This document shows positions 10,620 to 19,163 of a stretch of 64,000 bases of DNA, in pieces. This DNA comes from Ureibacillus composti (GTDB lineage Bacteria > Bacillota > Bacilli > Bacillales_A > Planococcaceae), in contig JAUCEP010000002.1 in assembly GCA_030348875.1 (NCBI GenBank), forward strand, positions 575,001-639,000. The letters run 5' to 3'. The notes below the pieces were generated by a model. The model had not been told where the DNA came from, did not search any database, and saw only the letters and a list, made by a program, of their open reading frames with translations. Every line of letters begins with the position of its first letter. The stretch's first letter is position 1. A program made the translations under genes and the position numbers.

Positions 10620-11000
10620 CTTTTTAAATGGAATAGAGATACAATTCTGGAGCCAATATCAATCCAAAAATAAGGGAAAAACCGTTATATAATTAAATAT
10701 TGATTTCTAATTTTCTATAAATTGTGACGAAAAGCGTAAATTTGGTCATAAAGTAGAATAAATAAGGGATTTGTGAATAAGTTATCAATAAGCTCATATC
10801 ACAACAGCTTGGGGTTTTCTAAATTACTCCGGGCTGTTTTCTATTTATCCCACATTTCGGACAGGTTGATTAAAGTCGCTACGTCCATTGGGAAACGTTA
10901 CATTAGCAGTTCGAAACGACTACTGATGGAGTTTTACTGCGCATGTTAACTAGAGCAATCCACACGGAGTGGATAAATTGTCTTAAAGAGGGGGCTAATC
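10620..11000. other. Intergenic region with one hairpin
   Basis: This 380-nt gap contains no credible reading frame. A hairpin at 10803-10843 (AACAGCTTGG pairing with CCGGGCTGTT, then TTCT) resembles a terminator without an obvious gene before it. The last 20 nt hold the GAGGGGG ribosome site of the next gene. Confidence 0.5.
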
Positions 11001-11351
11001 ATGAAGGGTCATTCCTTCATTTACCTTATACTTGCAATCTTCGTTGTATTGATGGTTGGATGCTCAAACAAAGCAACCCAACATGACGATGAGTACTACA
11101 ATGTAAAACTTGTTGCTTGGGAGTTTTTAAAGGAAAAGGGGTGGGATGGACGAGCGAAGGAGAATTGGGAGACAGCGGAAGTATTTGAGGTAATGACAGA
11201 TGACGATTATAAATTAATTGATCCGAGTTATAAAGGGAAATTGGTATTATCGGTCATTTTTGAAGATAAGGAAAATGCAGTTATTGGCACACCCATAGTG
11301 CTCGTCGACCCTGAAAAAAATGAAGTGGTCGGCTTTATGTATGGAGAATAA
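11001..11351 (+). CDS. Small lipoprotein of unknown function
   Basis: This is a 116-aa predicted lipoprotein. A type II signal peptide spans residues 1-20, with lipobox MVGC giving Cys21. The mature part is acidic, contains a central EKGWDGRAKENW segment and ends with VDPEKNEVVGFMYGE, which resembles a single-domain extracellular fold. A GAGGGGG ribosome site lies 8 nt before the ATG. No family is recognised with confidence. It is monocistronic, bounded by a terminator shared with the convergent gene at 11456. Confidence 0.75.
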   Translation: MKGHSFIYLILAIFVVLMVGCSNKATQHDDEYYNVKLVAWEFLKEKGWDGRAKENWETAEVFEVMTDDDYKLIDPSYKGKLVLSVIFEDKENAVIGTPIVLVDPEKNEVVGFMYGE

Positions 11352-11400
11352 ACTAAATTCATGTTAAGTGCAGTTCGACTCATCCTATTTGAGATGCATA

Positions 11401-11441
11401 AAAAATTCCCAAAAGCATGTTTCGTGTACTTTTGGGAATTG
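11401..11441. terminator. Bidirectional terminator
   Basis: A 12-bp inverted repeat (AATTCCCAAAAG/CTTTTGGGAATT) with A/T flanks lies between two convergent small genes and can serve both. Confidence 0.8.
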
Positions 11442-11455
11442 ACTAATTCATTAAC

Positions 11456-11647
11456 TTAATTCTCAAACGGTGTTTGGCTAGATGCATTTTTTGAATTAGC
11501 ATTCTTTTGGGGAGCAGGATGATGTTCTTCTGCAAATTCTTCACGAGTATGTTGAATAGAATAATCGATGGTTTTGGATTTCGTTTTTTCCACTTTTGGT
11601 CTGTCATCATAATTTGAATAGGCATCAAAGTCCTTATTGTCTGACAC
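11456..11647 (-). CDS. Small hydrophilic protein (63 aa), unknown
   Basis: This is a GTG-started gene: on the minus strand AAGGAGA lies 7 nt before the GTG that begins MSDNKDFDAYSN. The product is rich in Lys, Glu, Asn and Gln, has no hydrophobic stretch, and is probably disordered. An ATG inside the ribosome site starts an alternative overlapping frame, but its spacing is too short for initiation. Composition resembles the small acid-soluble or stress miniproteins of Bacillales. No family is recognised. Confidence 0.55.
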   Translation of the reverse strand: MSDNKDFDAYSNYDDRPKVEKTKSKTIDYSIQHTREEFAEEHHPAPQKNANSKNASSQTPFEN

Positions 11648-11724
11648 GTTTTCATCTCCTTTCGTTACTACTAGGAGTATGAGAAATTTGCTTTTGGATT
11701 ATGTAAGGGAAATCTGCTTACCTA

Positions 11725-11752
11725 AATAAAAAGAAGCTATTGCTAGCTTCTG
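11725..11752 (-). terminator. Intrinsic terminator of the luciferase-like gene
   Basis: AGAAGCTA and TAGCTTCT pair, with a T-rich run following on the minus strand, 9 nt after the stop at 11761. Confidence 0.75.
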
Positions 11753-11760
11753 GACAATTG

Positions 11761-12765
11761 TTAGTTGGATGAAAGCATTTCTTCTGCGATCAGTTTATAG
11801 GATGTGATTCGGTCCTCTGGATAGTGTGTAATGGTAAGGATCATGATTTCATCAGCTTGATATTTCTTTTGTAGTTGTTCAAGTGACTGCCTGACTTCTT
11901 GCGGATTACCTTTAATTAACCTTTGTTTCATGACCCTTAATTTCTCATGTTCTTTTTCATTCAGTTCGTATTCTTTAGCTTCCTCAATGGAGGGAACAGT
12001 TTGTCCCAATCCCTTTTCTTTTTGCAACGACCAAATGAGAGAACTCAGTGCAACTTCTTCTGCTTTTTCCGTCGTTTGCGCACAAATCACGGGAACAGTT
12101 AGTAAAACTTCCGGAACTTGACCGTGTTTCTTAGGTTGAAAGGCATCTAAATACTGATTAATCATAGCGACACCATCTTCTTCACTCATGAACAACCCAA
12201 AGGCATAAGGCAACCCATTTTGCGCGGCAAGTAGAGCACTCTTACTACTTGTCCCAAGAATCCAAGGCATTGGTTTAACTTTTGGCATAGGGGAGGCGGT
12301 GATTTTTGAAAACTCATGAGTGGTTGGAAAGTCATCATCCAAAAAGTGAAGCAGTTCATCTACTAACTGTGGCATTTTAAATACCTGCTGTAGAAAGTTA
12401 TCCGATAAGGCATTGGTTGCTTCAGCAGAACCACCAGGGGAACGGCCAATTCCAAGGTCAATTCGACCAGGGAATAAAGTTGCCATCATATTGTATACTT
12501 CTGCCACCTTATACGGCTTATAATGAGGTAATAAAACAGCCCCAGCACCAATTCGAATCTTCTTCGTATGTGCCCCGATATACGGAATCATCACTTCGGG
12601 TGCTGAGCAGGCAAGTCCAGGCAAATCATGATGCTCCGCAATCCAGTACCGTGTATACCCTAACGCTTCACCAAATTGCGCTAATTTTAAAGATTCATCT
12701 AATGCATCCTTGGCTGTTTGATTTGAAGCAATAGGGGATTGATCTAATATACTTAATTTTACCAA
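11761..12765 (-). CDS. LLM-class flavin-dependent monooxygenase
   Basis: This is a bacterial-luciferase-like FMN-dependent oxidoreductase of 334 aa (TIM barrel, single-component subgroup). It shows the family N-terminus LSILDQSPIA, RYWIAEHHD (37-46) at the flavin site, IRIGAGAVLLPHY and GRIDLGIGRSPGG. It is similar along its length to the YtmO-like protein at 33271 but lies outside the sulfur operon, so the two are paralogues. Substrate is not inferable. The adjacent YkvR gene begins upstream on the same strand with a 14-nt gap, suggesting co-transcription. Confidence 0.9.
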   Translation of the reverse strand: MVKLSILDQSPIASNQTAKDALDESLKLAQFGEALGYTRYWIAEHHDLPGLACSAPEVMIPYIGAHTKKIRIGAGAVLLPHYKPYKVAEVYNMMATLFPGRIDLGIGRSPGGSAEATNALSDNFLQQVFKMPQLVDELLHFLDDDFPTTHEFSKITASPMPKVKPMPWILGTSSKSALLAAQNGLPYAFGLFMSEEDGVAMINQYLDAFQPKKHGQVPEVLLTVPVICAQTTEKAEEVALSSLIWSLQKEKGLGQTVPSIEEAKEYELNEKEHEKLRVMKQRLIKGNPQEVRQSLEQLQKKYQADEIMILTITHYPEDRITSYKLIAEEMLSSN

Positions 12766-12779
12766 AATACGCTTTCCTC

Positions 12780-13064
12780 CTATTGCTTCACTTCAAGTAA
12801 GCATACGTGATAATCTCCAACTTCACCTTTGTCGTATAAGTTCGTAATGGAAGTAGAGTATTGCTGAATCGTTCCTCTGAAGCTAAGGTTTCTGTCGGGA
12901 ACTTTTACATCGAACGTCCCCTCATATAAAAGAACGGCAATGTCATGATAGTCCTCACTTGTTACTTTAAAATCAAGCACCACTTTTCGTAAATCGTTCA
13001 CCGTTTCTTCTTTATAATTCTCTAACTGAATCACAGTATCATTTAAGACTATTTCTTTAACCAA
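12780..13064 (-). CDS. YkvR / DUF3219 family protein
   Basis: This is a small cytosolic protein, 94 aa from a TTG at 13064 that has AAAGGAGA 8 nt upstream on the minus strand. The frame stays open for another 24 codons, but that part has no ribosome site. The segment SEDYHDIAVLLYEGTFDVKV and the following FRGTIQQYSTSITNLYD match the DUF3219 pattern known from B. subtilis YkvR. Function is unknown. It probably shares a transcript with the luciferase-like gene downstream. Confidence 0.85.
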   Translation of the reverse strand: MVKEIVLNDTVIQLENYKEETVNDLRKVVLDFKVTSEDYHDIAVLLYEGTFDVKVPDRNLSFRGTIQQYSTSITNLYDKGEVGDYHVCLLEVKQ

Positions 13065-13186
13065 AAAATCGTCTCCTTTTAACGTCGTTATGAAAAGAAT
13101 AGCATTTGCAAAATGGTGGGGCAATTCATTGAACACTTTCTAAACGAATATGTTAAATTGAAACCAAATAAATGATGGGAGATGGC

Positions 13187-13972
13187 ATGGGCTATTATAT
13201 AACGGTAGAGCCGGGAGTTAATATTTATATTGAAGATGTGAACCCTGGTGGAGAGAAGACAATTGTGTTTATTCATGGTTGGCCGTTAAGTCATAAGCAA
13301 TTTGAGTATCAGTTTAATATTTTGCCCACATTAGGTTATCGCTGTATTGGAATTGACTGGCGAGGGTTTGGTAAATCAGATAAACCGTTTTCTGGATATA
13401 CTTACAATCGACTTGCAGAAGATCTCCATCATATTTTCAATGCACTGGATTTAAGTGATGTCACACTAGTCGGCCATTCTACTGGTGGAGGTATTGCTAT
13501 ACGCTATATGTCGCGTTACCAAGGACAGGGAGTTTCTAAATTAGTCCTTGTTTCAGCAGCAGCACCTACTGGCTTCACACCAGAAAACGCAAGGCAACTT
13601 TTACAAGAAACGTTAAGTGATCGGCCAAAAATGATGCAAGGTGTTACGGATCAATTCTTCTTCCAATATATCACGAAGCCCTTTTCAGATTGGTTTAACC
13701 AAGTAGGTTTCGAAGCTGCAAGTTGGTCAACGGCAGCCGTCATTATTTTACTAAGAGATGAAAAGTTGCATGCGGATCTTCAAAGAATCCAATGTCCAAC
13801 ATTAATTATTCATGGGCTTCATGACAAGGTGATTCCTTTTCCACAGGCGAAAGAAATGAATATGATCATTAGAAATTCCCAACTAGTACCTTTTCAATAT
13901 AGTGGTCACGGTACTTTCTGGGAAGAGCAAGACAAGTTTAACCAGGTATTACATCAATTTATCTCAGGATAA
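13187..13972 (+). CDS. Alpha/beta hydrolase, non-heme chloroperoxidase/esterase type
   Basis: This is an alpha/beta-hydrolase of 261 aa. The nucleophile elbow is GHSTGG with Ser near residue 98. The oxyanion loop is FIHGWPLSHKQFEYQ, and IGIDWRGFGKSDKP follows. The catalytic Asp (IIHGLHDKVIP) and His (YSGHGTFWEE) lie near the C-terminus. This arrangement is that of cofactor-free haloperoxidase/arylesterases. The ATG at 13187 is chosen over the one at 13172 because GGGAG lies at the right distance. No operon partner is evident. Confidence 0.88.
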   Translation: MGYYITVEPGVNIYIEDVNPGGEKTIVFIHGWPLSHKQFEYQFNILPTLGYRCIGIDWRGFGKSDKPFSGYTYNRLAEDLHHIFNALDLSDVTLVGHSTGGGIAIRYMSRYQGQGVSKLVLVSAAAPTGFTPENARQLLQETLSDRPKMMQGVTDQFFFQYITKPFSDWFNQVGFEAASWSTAAVIILLRDEKLHADLQRIQCPTLIIHGLHDKVIPFPQAKEMNMIIRNSQLVPFQYSGHGTFWEEQDKFNQVLHQFISG

Positions 13973-13976
13973 TAAA

Positions 13977-14016
13977 AGAGGGAAGGCTCTGAGTCTGAGC
14001 TTTCTCCTTTTTTTGT
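13977..14016 (+). terminator. Intrinsic terminator
   Basis: GGGAAGGCTC and GAGCTTTCTCC pair imperfectly and are followed by seven T, directly after the hydrolase gene. Confidence 0.75.
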
Positions 14017-14135
14017 TTGAGAAATTATAAGGATGTTAACAGGATAACTTTCATAAGTCGGTAGAAATTTCTGTAAATTCCTCTTGACGTTTTTGTTACT
14101 TATAGGGTTACATAATACAGTAGAGGAGTGGTCAC

Positions 14136-14816
14136 ATGATCGGCACAATAATAAATACCGTAGCCATTATCATTGGCAGTATTGTAGGTAGCGTTTTAAA
14201 AAAGGGAATTAAAGAAGAATACCAATCGGCTTTATTTACGGCAATGGGTTTTGCTGCCGTTGCACTAGGCATAAATGCAGTGGTACAAAATATGCCGAAT
14301 AGTAATTATCCAGTATTATTTATCGTCAGTTTAGCCATTGGAGGATTAGTGGGAACGATCATTAATATTGACGCTAAATTTCAACAGATGGTTAGTCGAT
14401 TTTCGAAGTCAGATTTAAGTAAAGGCCTATCAACGGCGATTTTACTTTTTTGTATAGGAACATTATCCATTTTAGGCCCTGTAGAAAGTGCATTAAATCA
14501 AAACCATACATATTTATTTACAAATGCTACGCTGGATTTGGTAACTTCGATGGCATTAGCCGCAACATACGGTATAGGAATTGCTTTTGCGGCAGTGGTG
14601 TTATTTATATGGCAATCGTCCATTTACCTTAGTGCTCAATATATCGAGCCATTTTTAACAGACGCCTTAATGACGGAAGTATCCATCGTTGGTGGGATAT
14701 TAATCTTAAGCTCAGGCTTATCCATTTTAGGGATAAAAGATAGCAAAGCATTAAATATGCTACCTGCGTTATTTGTACCCGTTCTTTGGTTTATTGGAGT
14801 AGCTTTATTTACATAA
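14136..14816 (+). CDS. DUF554 (YdfK-like) membrane protein
   Basis: This is a polytopic membrane protein of 226 aa with about six to seven hydrophobic helices. The N-terminus MIGTIINTVAIIIGSIVGSV, the GFAAVALGINAVVQ helix and the IVGGILILSSGLSILGIKD segment are diagnostic of DUF554, known from B. subtilis YdfK/YqgA-type proteins. The transported substrate, if any, is unknown. A GAGGAG ribosome site precedes the ATG, and the gene is apparently monocistronic. Confidence 0.9.
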   Translation: MIGTIINTVAIIIGSIVGSVLKKGIKEEYQSALFTAMGFAAVALGINAVVQNMPNSNYPVLFIVSLAIGGLVGTIINIDAKFQQMVSRFSKSDLSKGLSTAILLFCIGTLSILGPVESALNQNHTYLFTNATLDLVTSMALAATYGIGIAFAAVVLFIWQSSIYLSAQYIEPFLTDALMTEVSIVGGILILSSGLSILGIKDSKALNMLPALFVPVLWFIGVALFT

Positions 14817-14928
14817 ATTGTCCCAAAATGCAGTTTGTATGTGTTCATTCTTTTTCGTTAAACAAAAGGGAATATCCATCGCTATACAGGAAAAACTGTT
14901 ATAGATGATAACGAAAGGAGTGATCACC

Positions 14929-15066
14929 ATGGCAAAACCAAAAAAGCCACATGAACAACTGACTACAAATGATAATGGGCTAACAACGATGCAAGAAGTC
15001 ACTTATCGAAAAGAATTTAAAAAGGCAGATAATGCAACAGGCAATCAAAAACGAAATAAAAAGTAA
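14929..15066 (+). CDS. Small basic protein (45 aa), unknown
   Basis: The ATG at 14929 follows an excellent AAAGGAGTGATC ribosome site. A strong terminator begins just after the stop, so this is a complete one-gene transcript unit. The 45-residue product (MAKPKKPHEQLTTNDNG...) is Lys- and Asn-rich, has no hydrophobic segment and ends in NQKRNKK. It resembles small spore or stress miniproteins of Bacillales in composition only. No family is recognised. Confidence 0.65.
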   Translation: MAKPKKPHEQLTTNDNGLTTMQEVTYRKEFKKADNATGNQKRNKK

Positions 15067-15069
15067 ACG

Positions 15070-15106
15070 AAACCCCTCGGAATTCATTGGTCCGAGGGGT
15101 TTGATT
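15070..15106 (+). terminator. Intrinsic terminator
   Basis: AAACCCCTCGG pairs with CCGAGGGGTTT around an 11-nt loop. It ends the 45-aa gene. Confidence 0.85.
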
Positions 15107-15245
15107 CGTTCAATTTTGTCCATATTATTAAAGAAAAACTTAGTAAATACATAAAGCATTAAGGAAAACCTAAAATAAAGAGAGCTCAATCTTCACATTC
15201 ATGTTACAGTAAGGAAGAACATAAATGAGTGAGTAGGTGAACAAT

Positions 15246-15632
15246 ATGATTGAAGTAAAAATGTCTCCAATCAGTGATGGAGAATTTAATAGAGGGGTAT
15301 TTGCAACCCAAGATATCAAAAAGGGGGAGCTTTTCCATGAAGCACCCGTTATTGCATATCCAAACGAGCAACATGAACACATTGAGAAAACCTTACTTGC
15401 GGATTATGCTTTTGAGTATGGAATTAACCATACTGCAATCCTTCTAGGGTACGGAATGCTATTTAACCATTCTTATAAACCGAATGCAACTTATGAAATT
15501 AATTTTGATAATCACACATTCGATTTCTTTGCTTATACAGATATCAAAGCAGGAGATGAAATCCTCATCAACTATAATGGAGATGTAGATGATCAAGAAC
15601 TATTGTGGTTTGATAAGGAAGAAAATGAATAA
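15246..15632 (+). CDS. SET domain protein
   Basis: This is a stand-alone SET-fold protein of 128 aa, a putative S-adenosylmethionine-dependent lysine methyltransferase. GVFATQDIKKGELFHEAPVI matches the SET-N strand pair. GMLFNHSYKPNATYEI is the NHSxxPN signature (roughly 72-80) of the cofactor pseudoknot, and IKAGDEILINYNGD is the closing GEELxxxY motif. ATG at 15246 is preferred because TAGGTG lies 6 nt upstream; a GTG three codons earlier has no site. Bacterial SET proteins of this size occur in Bacillales, and the target is unknown. Confidence 0.88.
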   Translation: MIEVKMSPISDGEFNRGVFATQDIKKGELFHEAPVIAYPNEQHEHIEKTLLADYAFEYGINHTAILLGYGMLFNHSYKPNATYEINFDNHTFDFFAYTDIKAGDEILINYNGDVDDQELLWFDKEENE

Positions 15633-15640
15633 ATAATAGT

Positions 15641-15677
15641 AAAACTCCCTTGGATATCCGAGGGAGTTTTGGTTTTT
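15641..15677 (+). terminator. Intrinsic terminator
   Basis: AAAACTCCCT pairs with AGGGAGTTTT, followed by a T-rich tail, after the SET gene. Confidence 0.85.
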
Positions 15678-15715
15678 ATGCTAATATATTTTTCTGTAGA
15701 TCTCTTTTAAGATGT

Positions 15716-15985
15716 CTTTTAAGATGTGAGTTCTAATGAAATTCTAATAAAGTGTATGCGAAAGAGTGGGCTAAGCACACAAGCAGAAAAGCCATGTTGA
15801 ACATGTCTTTTCGACTTGTCTATGAGGCCAACACGACGTTGGTCATGGGGGCAATGCTCGCGCGTGTGGCGTTTTTGCCCCAGGCTTTGTGAAAGGCCCG
15901 CTCACATTTAGTATATCCTTCTAAACGTTCTGGATAGTTTGCGCGGCTTACAGTGGTAGGCCGCGTTAATTTATAAAGGCTAACT
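15716..15985 (+). repeat. Dispersed structured repeat, copy A (with insert)
   Basis: This is the first of five copies of one intergenic element (others near 27288, 29621, 46934, 53183). It has the common parts: left end with TCTAATxxxATTCTAATAAAGT, long nested hairpin opening with GAGTGGGC and closing with GCCCGCTC, CCTTCTAAACGTTC linker, and second hairpin GCGGCTTAC-AGTG-GTAGGCCGC. Copy A alone carries about 60 extra nt in the closing arm. These form two more potential hairpins (GGCCAAC/GTTGGTC and GGGGCAA/TTGCCCC). The rest of the 15633-16086 gap is AT-rich with no gene. Confidence 0.85.
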
Positions 15986-16086
15986 GTTTTTTAAATGAAA
16001 TGGACAGCATTAGATATAAAAATATTGAAAGTATCTACACGCGTTTCATTTTAACCTTTTTAGATTATATATAGTAGGATTAATTA

Positions 16087-16467
16087 TTATAAACTTGTTG
16101 TTCCACCATAGCTGTGTTGATGTGGAGTGAATCCGTCTACAGTCGTGTACCCACTAAATTCGTGGTAATGGCCTCCGTTCGGAAGAGGGATCGCTGGACC
16201 AGTAACTCCACGTATCTCATGTCTATGTCGATCATCAACTGAAGTGAAAGTAAAGTATCTGTGCATGTGTGGGACGCCGCTTGGAGCGGGTTCAGTCGTT
16301 CCAGCATATCTGTGATTATGACCTACGTCAAAAGAAGTAACGCCTTTAAATTCATGGATATGGGTAGGGATTGGTCTACCATCCCATGATGTAAGGAACA
16401 GCTGATGGGAATGCATAGGGTCTGTATCGTCTGAATGAAACATAAATCCGGAAACAGGGATTTCCAA
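16087..16467 (-). CDS. YmaF-family histidine-rich protein
   Basis: This is a 126-aa protein made of about six short repeats. Each carries a His-x-His pair followed by a G-x-T turn. HxH occurs at 19/21, 36/38, 50/52, 67/69, 81/83, 100/102 and 116/118, with spacing alternating between about 14 and 17 residues. This pattern matches the YmaF family of Bacillales. The periodic HxH ladder suggests a repetitive beta structure that binds metal ions, which is inference. No signal peptide is visible. Minus-strand AAAAGGAG precedes the start. Confidence 0.85.
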   Translation of the reverse strand: MEIPVSGFMFHSDDTDPMHSHQLFLTSWDGRPIPTHIHEFKGVTSFDVGHNHRYAGTTEPAPSGVPHMHRYFTFTSVDDRHRHEIRGVTGPAIPLPNGGHYHEFSGYTTVDGFTPHQHSYGGTTSL

Positions 16468-16544
16468 TTGTCAAACTCCTTTTTGCCTTTTTTAATACTA
16501 TATGTAAGGAGGGCAAATAAGGATACCAGCCTATAAAAAAAGCA

Positions 16545-16695
16545 GGTGCTTAAATATGCTTATGTTTCCCTTCGACACTAGGACGTAACGTTTTAACAGA
16601 TCGAAGCTAATGGTCGTTCTCCGCGTTTCTTGGTGTCTAGCTTCGCGCGTTAGCCGCTCGGTCGCTTCACGGGTGTGAACGAGCCGCCTTCACAT
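16545..16695. other. GC-rich intergenic inverted-repeat sequence
   Basis: The stretch has GTGTCTAGCTTCGCGCG followed by GC-rich partly self-complementary sequence (TTCAC-GGGT-GTGAA core), much richer in GC than its surroundings. A shorter related fragment, TGTCTAGCTGC...TTCTCCGCC, occurs at about 35075-35103. Such TGTCTAGCT elements recur between genes in Bacillaceae as far as I know. The part nearest 16695 could serve as terminator for the minus-strand gene that ends at 16702. Confidence 0.4.
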
Positions 16696-16701
16696 TTCTT
16701 G

Positions 16702-17706
16702 TTAAGCTTCTTCTTGGAAGTAGATTTTATAGAACTTTCGGTTGGTTGTTTCATCGAAGCCCACTTCAATGAGTTCATCGACTTGTTCAATATCACGCAC
16801 GTTCACTTGAATTTCAATATTGGAATCGAGTTTTATTTTTCGTTTATATGTTTTTTCTGCTTTTTCAATCGCGCTCTCAGAAATAACCGTTTCGTAAGGC
16901 TTTACTGTATTGACGATCACATCTTTCTGAACGGACTCCACTTTTTGAAAGACCGAGTCGATATAATCATTGACCTGGAATTCTTCTTCATTACGGAAAT
17001 AATCGAGGGTTTTATTGAGTAATCCTAATTTCTCCGTATTACTAAAATTCTCTTCTTTTAAAATATATTTTTTTACTTCTGTTAACGCTAAGTTCGTTTT
17101 ATGATAATGTTCATCTGCCACTTTAATTTTTAAGAATCGCTCCTGCCAATAAACGACATCTTCCTTCTTTTTCGTTTTGATAAAAACAGCAGGGGGCTCG
17201 TCACTTCCCATGTCTACGATCACAGCCATATTATTAAGTTTCTTCACATTAATGCCATCGATCCCACTTACCGTCAGATGATTTTGGTCGTTTTTCACAT
17301 CTAGGAACATTTCCTTTTCATCAATTTTAACGATAGCTAAAACCTTTTTCACTTCTGTAGACATGACACATTGATCGAATAAGCCAATAAACAATTCACC
17401 ACATTTAATATTTGGGTGTTGGGATGAACTCTGTAGGTGTTTGGCTATATTTTTTGACTGTTCAAGAAAACTACTTTCCTGATCAAAAATAGACTTCGCA
17501 TATGTATAGACTTCATTTAAGCCAAGATCTGTTTCGTGGAAGAATTCATATTGCTGCTCTAAATCAATTTTATGGAACGCTAATTGGGTAAAGGCTGCTT
17601 CGAGCATAACCTCTGGCTGAGAGAAAGCCTCTTCACCAAAAACTAGCGAATCGCTTACATAATGAAAAACATACTGTGCTAATTTACTTTCACTAACATC
17701 TAGCAA
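16702..17706 (-). CDS. Nucleoid-associated protein, NdpA/YejK family
   Basis: This 334-aa cytosolic protein belongs to the 37-kDa nucleoid-associated family. Recognisable parts are the N-terminal helix ESKLAQYVFHYVSDSL, the central GELFIGLFDQ...VKKVLAIVKID segment typical of the family and a C-terminal domain that handles DNA or structure. Homologues in Gram-negative bacteria co-purify with the nucleoid; in Bacillales the role is untested and the gene is often accessory. It is flanked by a repeat-rich gap, and no partner gene is adjacent. Confidence 0.8.
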   Translation of the reverse strand: MLDVSESKLAQYVFHYVSDSLVFGEEAFSQPEVMLEAAFTQLAFHKIDLEQQYEFFHETDLGLNEVYTYAKSIFDQESSFLEQSKNIAKHLQSSSQHPNIKCGELFIGLFDQCVMSTEVKKVLAIVKIDEKEMFLDVKNDQNHLTVSGIDGINVKKLNNMAVIVDMGSDEPPAVFIKTKKKEDVVYWQERFLKIKVADEHYHKTNLALTEVKKYILKEENFSNTEKLGLLNKTLDYFRNEEEFQVNDYIDSVFQKVESVQKDVIVNTVKPYETVISESAIEKAEKTYKRKIKLDSNIEIQVNVRDIEQVDELIEVGFDETTNRKFYKIYFQEEA

Positions 17707-17777
17707 AATCTCACCTTCTCATCAAAGTTGTAGAGTCTATACCTTATCATAAGTAGCACAGGTTTTTCATGTCTTTT

Positions 17778-18260
17778 TTATAGCTCCTTTACTAAGTTAT
17801 ACCATTCAATGCCACCGTGTTCTGAGTTAGATTTTCCTTCATTTTTGTAGCCCAATTTTTCGTAAAATGAAATAAGTTCTGCGCGGCATGTTAAAGTAAC
17901 AGTTTCGCGTTTAGCTTTGCGAGCTTCATCCTCTAAATGCTTCAATAATTTGCTTGCAATACCTTTACCTTGTTGTTCTGGTGCCACAGCTACACCTAGA
18001 ACTGTTTGATGCCCACCGAATGGGGGATTAGGGAGTACCGTTTCAAATAAATCATCCGAAATATATCGAACATTCACAATCGGTCCGTTAATTAGCCCGA
18101 CTACTTGGCCATCTTCAACAGCAACGAAAAACGTATCAGGAATATTGGCAATCCGTTCTCGAAAAGCAGCCTCTGTTGCCGCTTCCTCTGGTGTAAACCC
18201 GGCATTTTCAATTTCTAGCAAAGTGGGTAAATCTGTAATTTCTACTTGACGAATCATCAT
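17778..18260 (-). CDS. GNAT family N-acetyltransferase
   Basis: This is an acetyl-CoA-dependent N-acetyltransferase of 160 aa. The acetyl-CoA pyrophosphate loop is QQGKGIASKL (about 100-110) after the beta-4 strand TVLGVAVAPE. The C-terminal LISFYEKLGYKNEG motif is characteristic of arylalkylamine/YhbS-like GNATs. ATG at 18260 is used because GGAG lies 8 nt upstream on the minus strand. The substrate is unknown, and the gene stands alone. Confidence 0.87.
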   Translation of the reverse strand: MMIRQVEITDLPTLLEIENAGFTPEEAATEAAFRERIANIPDTFFVAVEDGQVVGLINGPIVNVRYISDDLFETVLPNPPFGGHQTVLGVAVAPEQQGKGIASKLLKHLEDEARKAKRETVTLTCRAELISFYEKLGYKNEGKSNSEHGGIEWYNLVKEL

Positions 18261-18404
18261 CAAATTCACTCCATTCCAACTATTGTTATAAAAAATGATA
18301 ACATGGTCATTTATGTAAAAGAAGAGGATTTCAAGTGTCTAAGAAGATAAGTTATGGACTAACCTTATACTACATATTGAATGCAAGAGGGGAGTAAGGC
18401 TGTC

Positions 18405-19163
18405 ATGGAAGAACAAATGAACTCAAGTTTGGCGAACAACCACGATCATCGAGGTCCATTGCCAAAACTACCCTGGGTCATGAAGCAAACGTGGCGTCAT
18501 ACGTTGTTTGCTCATTATCCTGTGAAACGTGAAATTCTCCGAAAATTAGTCCCAGCTATTTTGCCTTTAGATACGTATCAGGACACGTGCTGGGTGAGCG
18601 TCGTTCCTTATATTACTACTTCGATGCATTTACGACTCTTACCGCCAATCCCTGGAACAAGCACATTTGCCGGATTTAATGTTCGTACGTATGTCACATT
18701 AAATGGAAAGCCAGGCGTGTATTTTTTTAGTTTGACAGCCGCAAATTGGCTAGCCGCAAACTCAGCAAAAACCTTCTTCCAATTACCATATCATCATATG
18801 GAGATGAAATTAAAAAAGGGAGATGAATACGTAACTTTTGAAAGTAGAAAGAGAGATGGCTTACAGTTAGTCTGTGATTATAAGCCAATCTCTGAACCAT
18901 ATTTCCCGAAGAAAGGATCTTTCGATGCTTGGTTAGTTGAACGATATTGTTTTTATAATGTCAGTAAAATTGGCATTCCAATTCGTTGTGATATATTACA
19001 TCAACCATGGGAATTACAAAAAGCCGAGGCAGTTTTTCATAGAAACACGACACTATCGAAATACGAAATTACAACGGAAAATAAGGAGCCCATCCTGCAC
19101 TACGCAAAGGAGAGAGAAGTCAGTATCTGGCCAATTGTTCCGGTTAAGAATTCAAGGGGATGA
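18405..19163 (+). CDS. DUF2071 (YqjF-like) protein
   Basis: This 252-aa protein has the DUF2071 pattern. An early WRHTLFAHYPVKREILRKLVP segment is followed by WVSVVPY, FNVRTYVTLNGKPGVYFFSL (about 104-123) and a C-terminal ERYCFYN...HQPWELQKAEA portion. The family has an acetoacetate-decarboxylase-like fold, but enzymatic function is unknown. GGGGAG precedes the ATG at 18405. The last codons (KNSRG) overlap the first unit of a 52-bp tandem array, so the array abuts or created the present C-terminus. Confidence 0.82.
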   Translation: MEEQMNSSLANNHDHRGPLPKLPWVMKQTWRHTLFAHYPVKREILRKLVPAILPLDTYQDTCWVSVVPYITTSMHLRLLPPIPGTSTFAGFNVRTYVTLNGKPGVYFFSLTAANWLAANSAKTFFQLPYHHMEMKLKKGDEYVTFESRKRDGLQLVCDYKPISEPYFPKKGSFDAWLVERYCFYNVSKIGIPIRCDILHQPWELQKAEAVFHRNTTLSKYEITTENKEPILHYAKEREVSIWPIVPVKNSRG

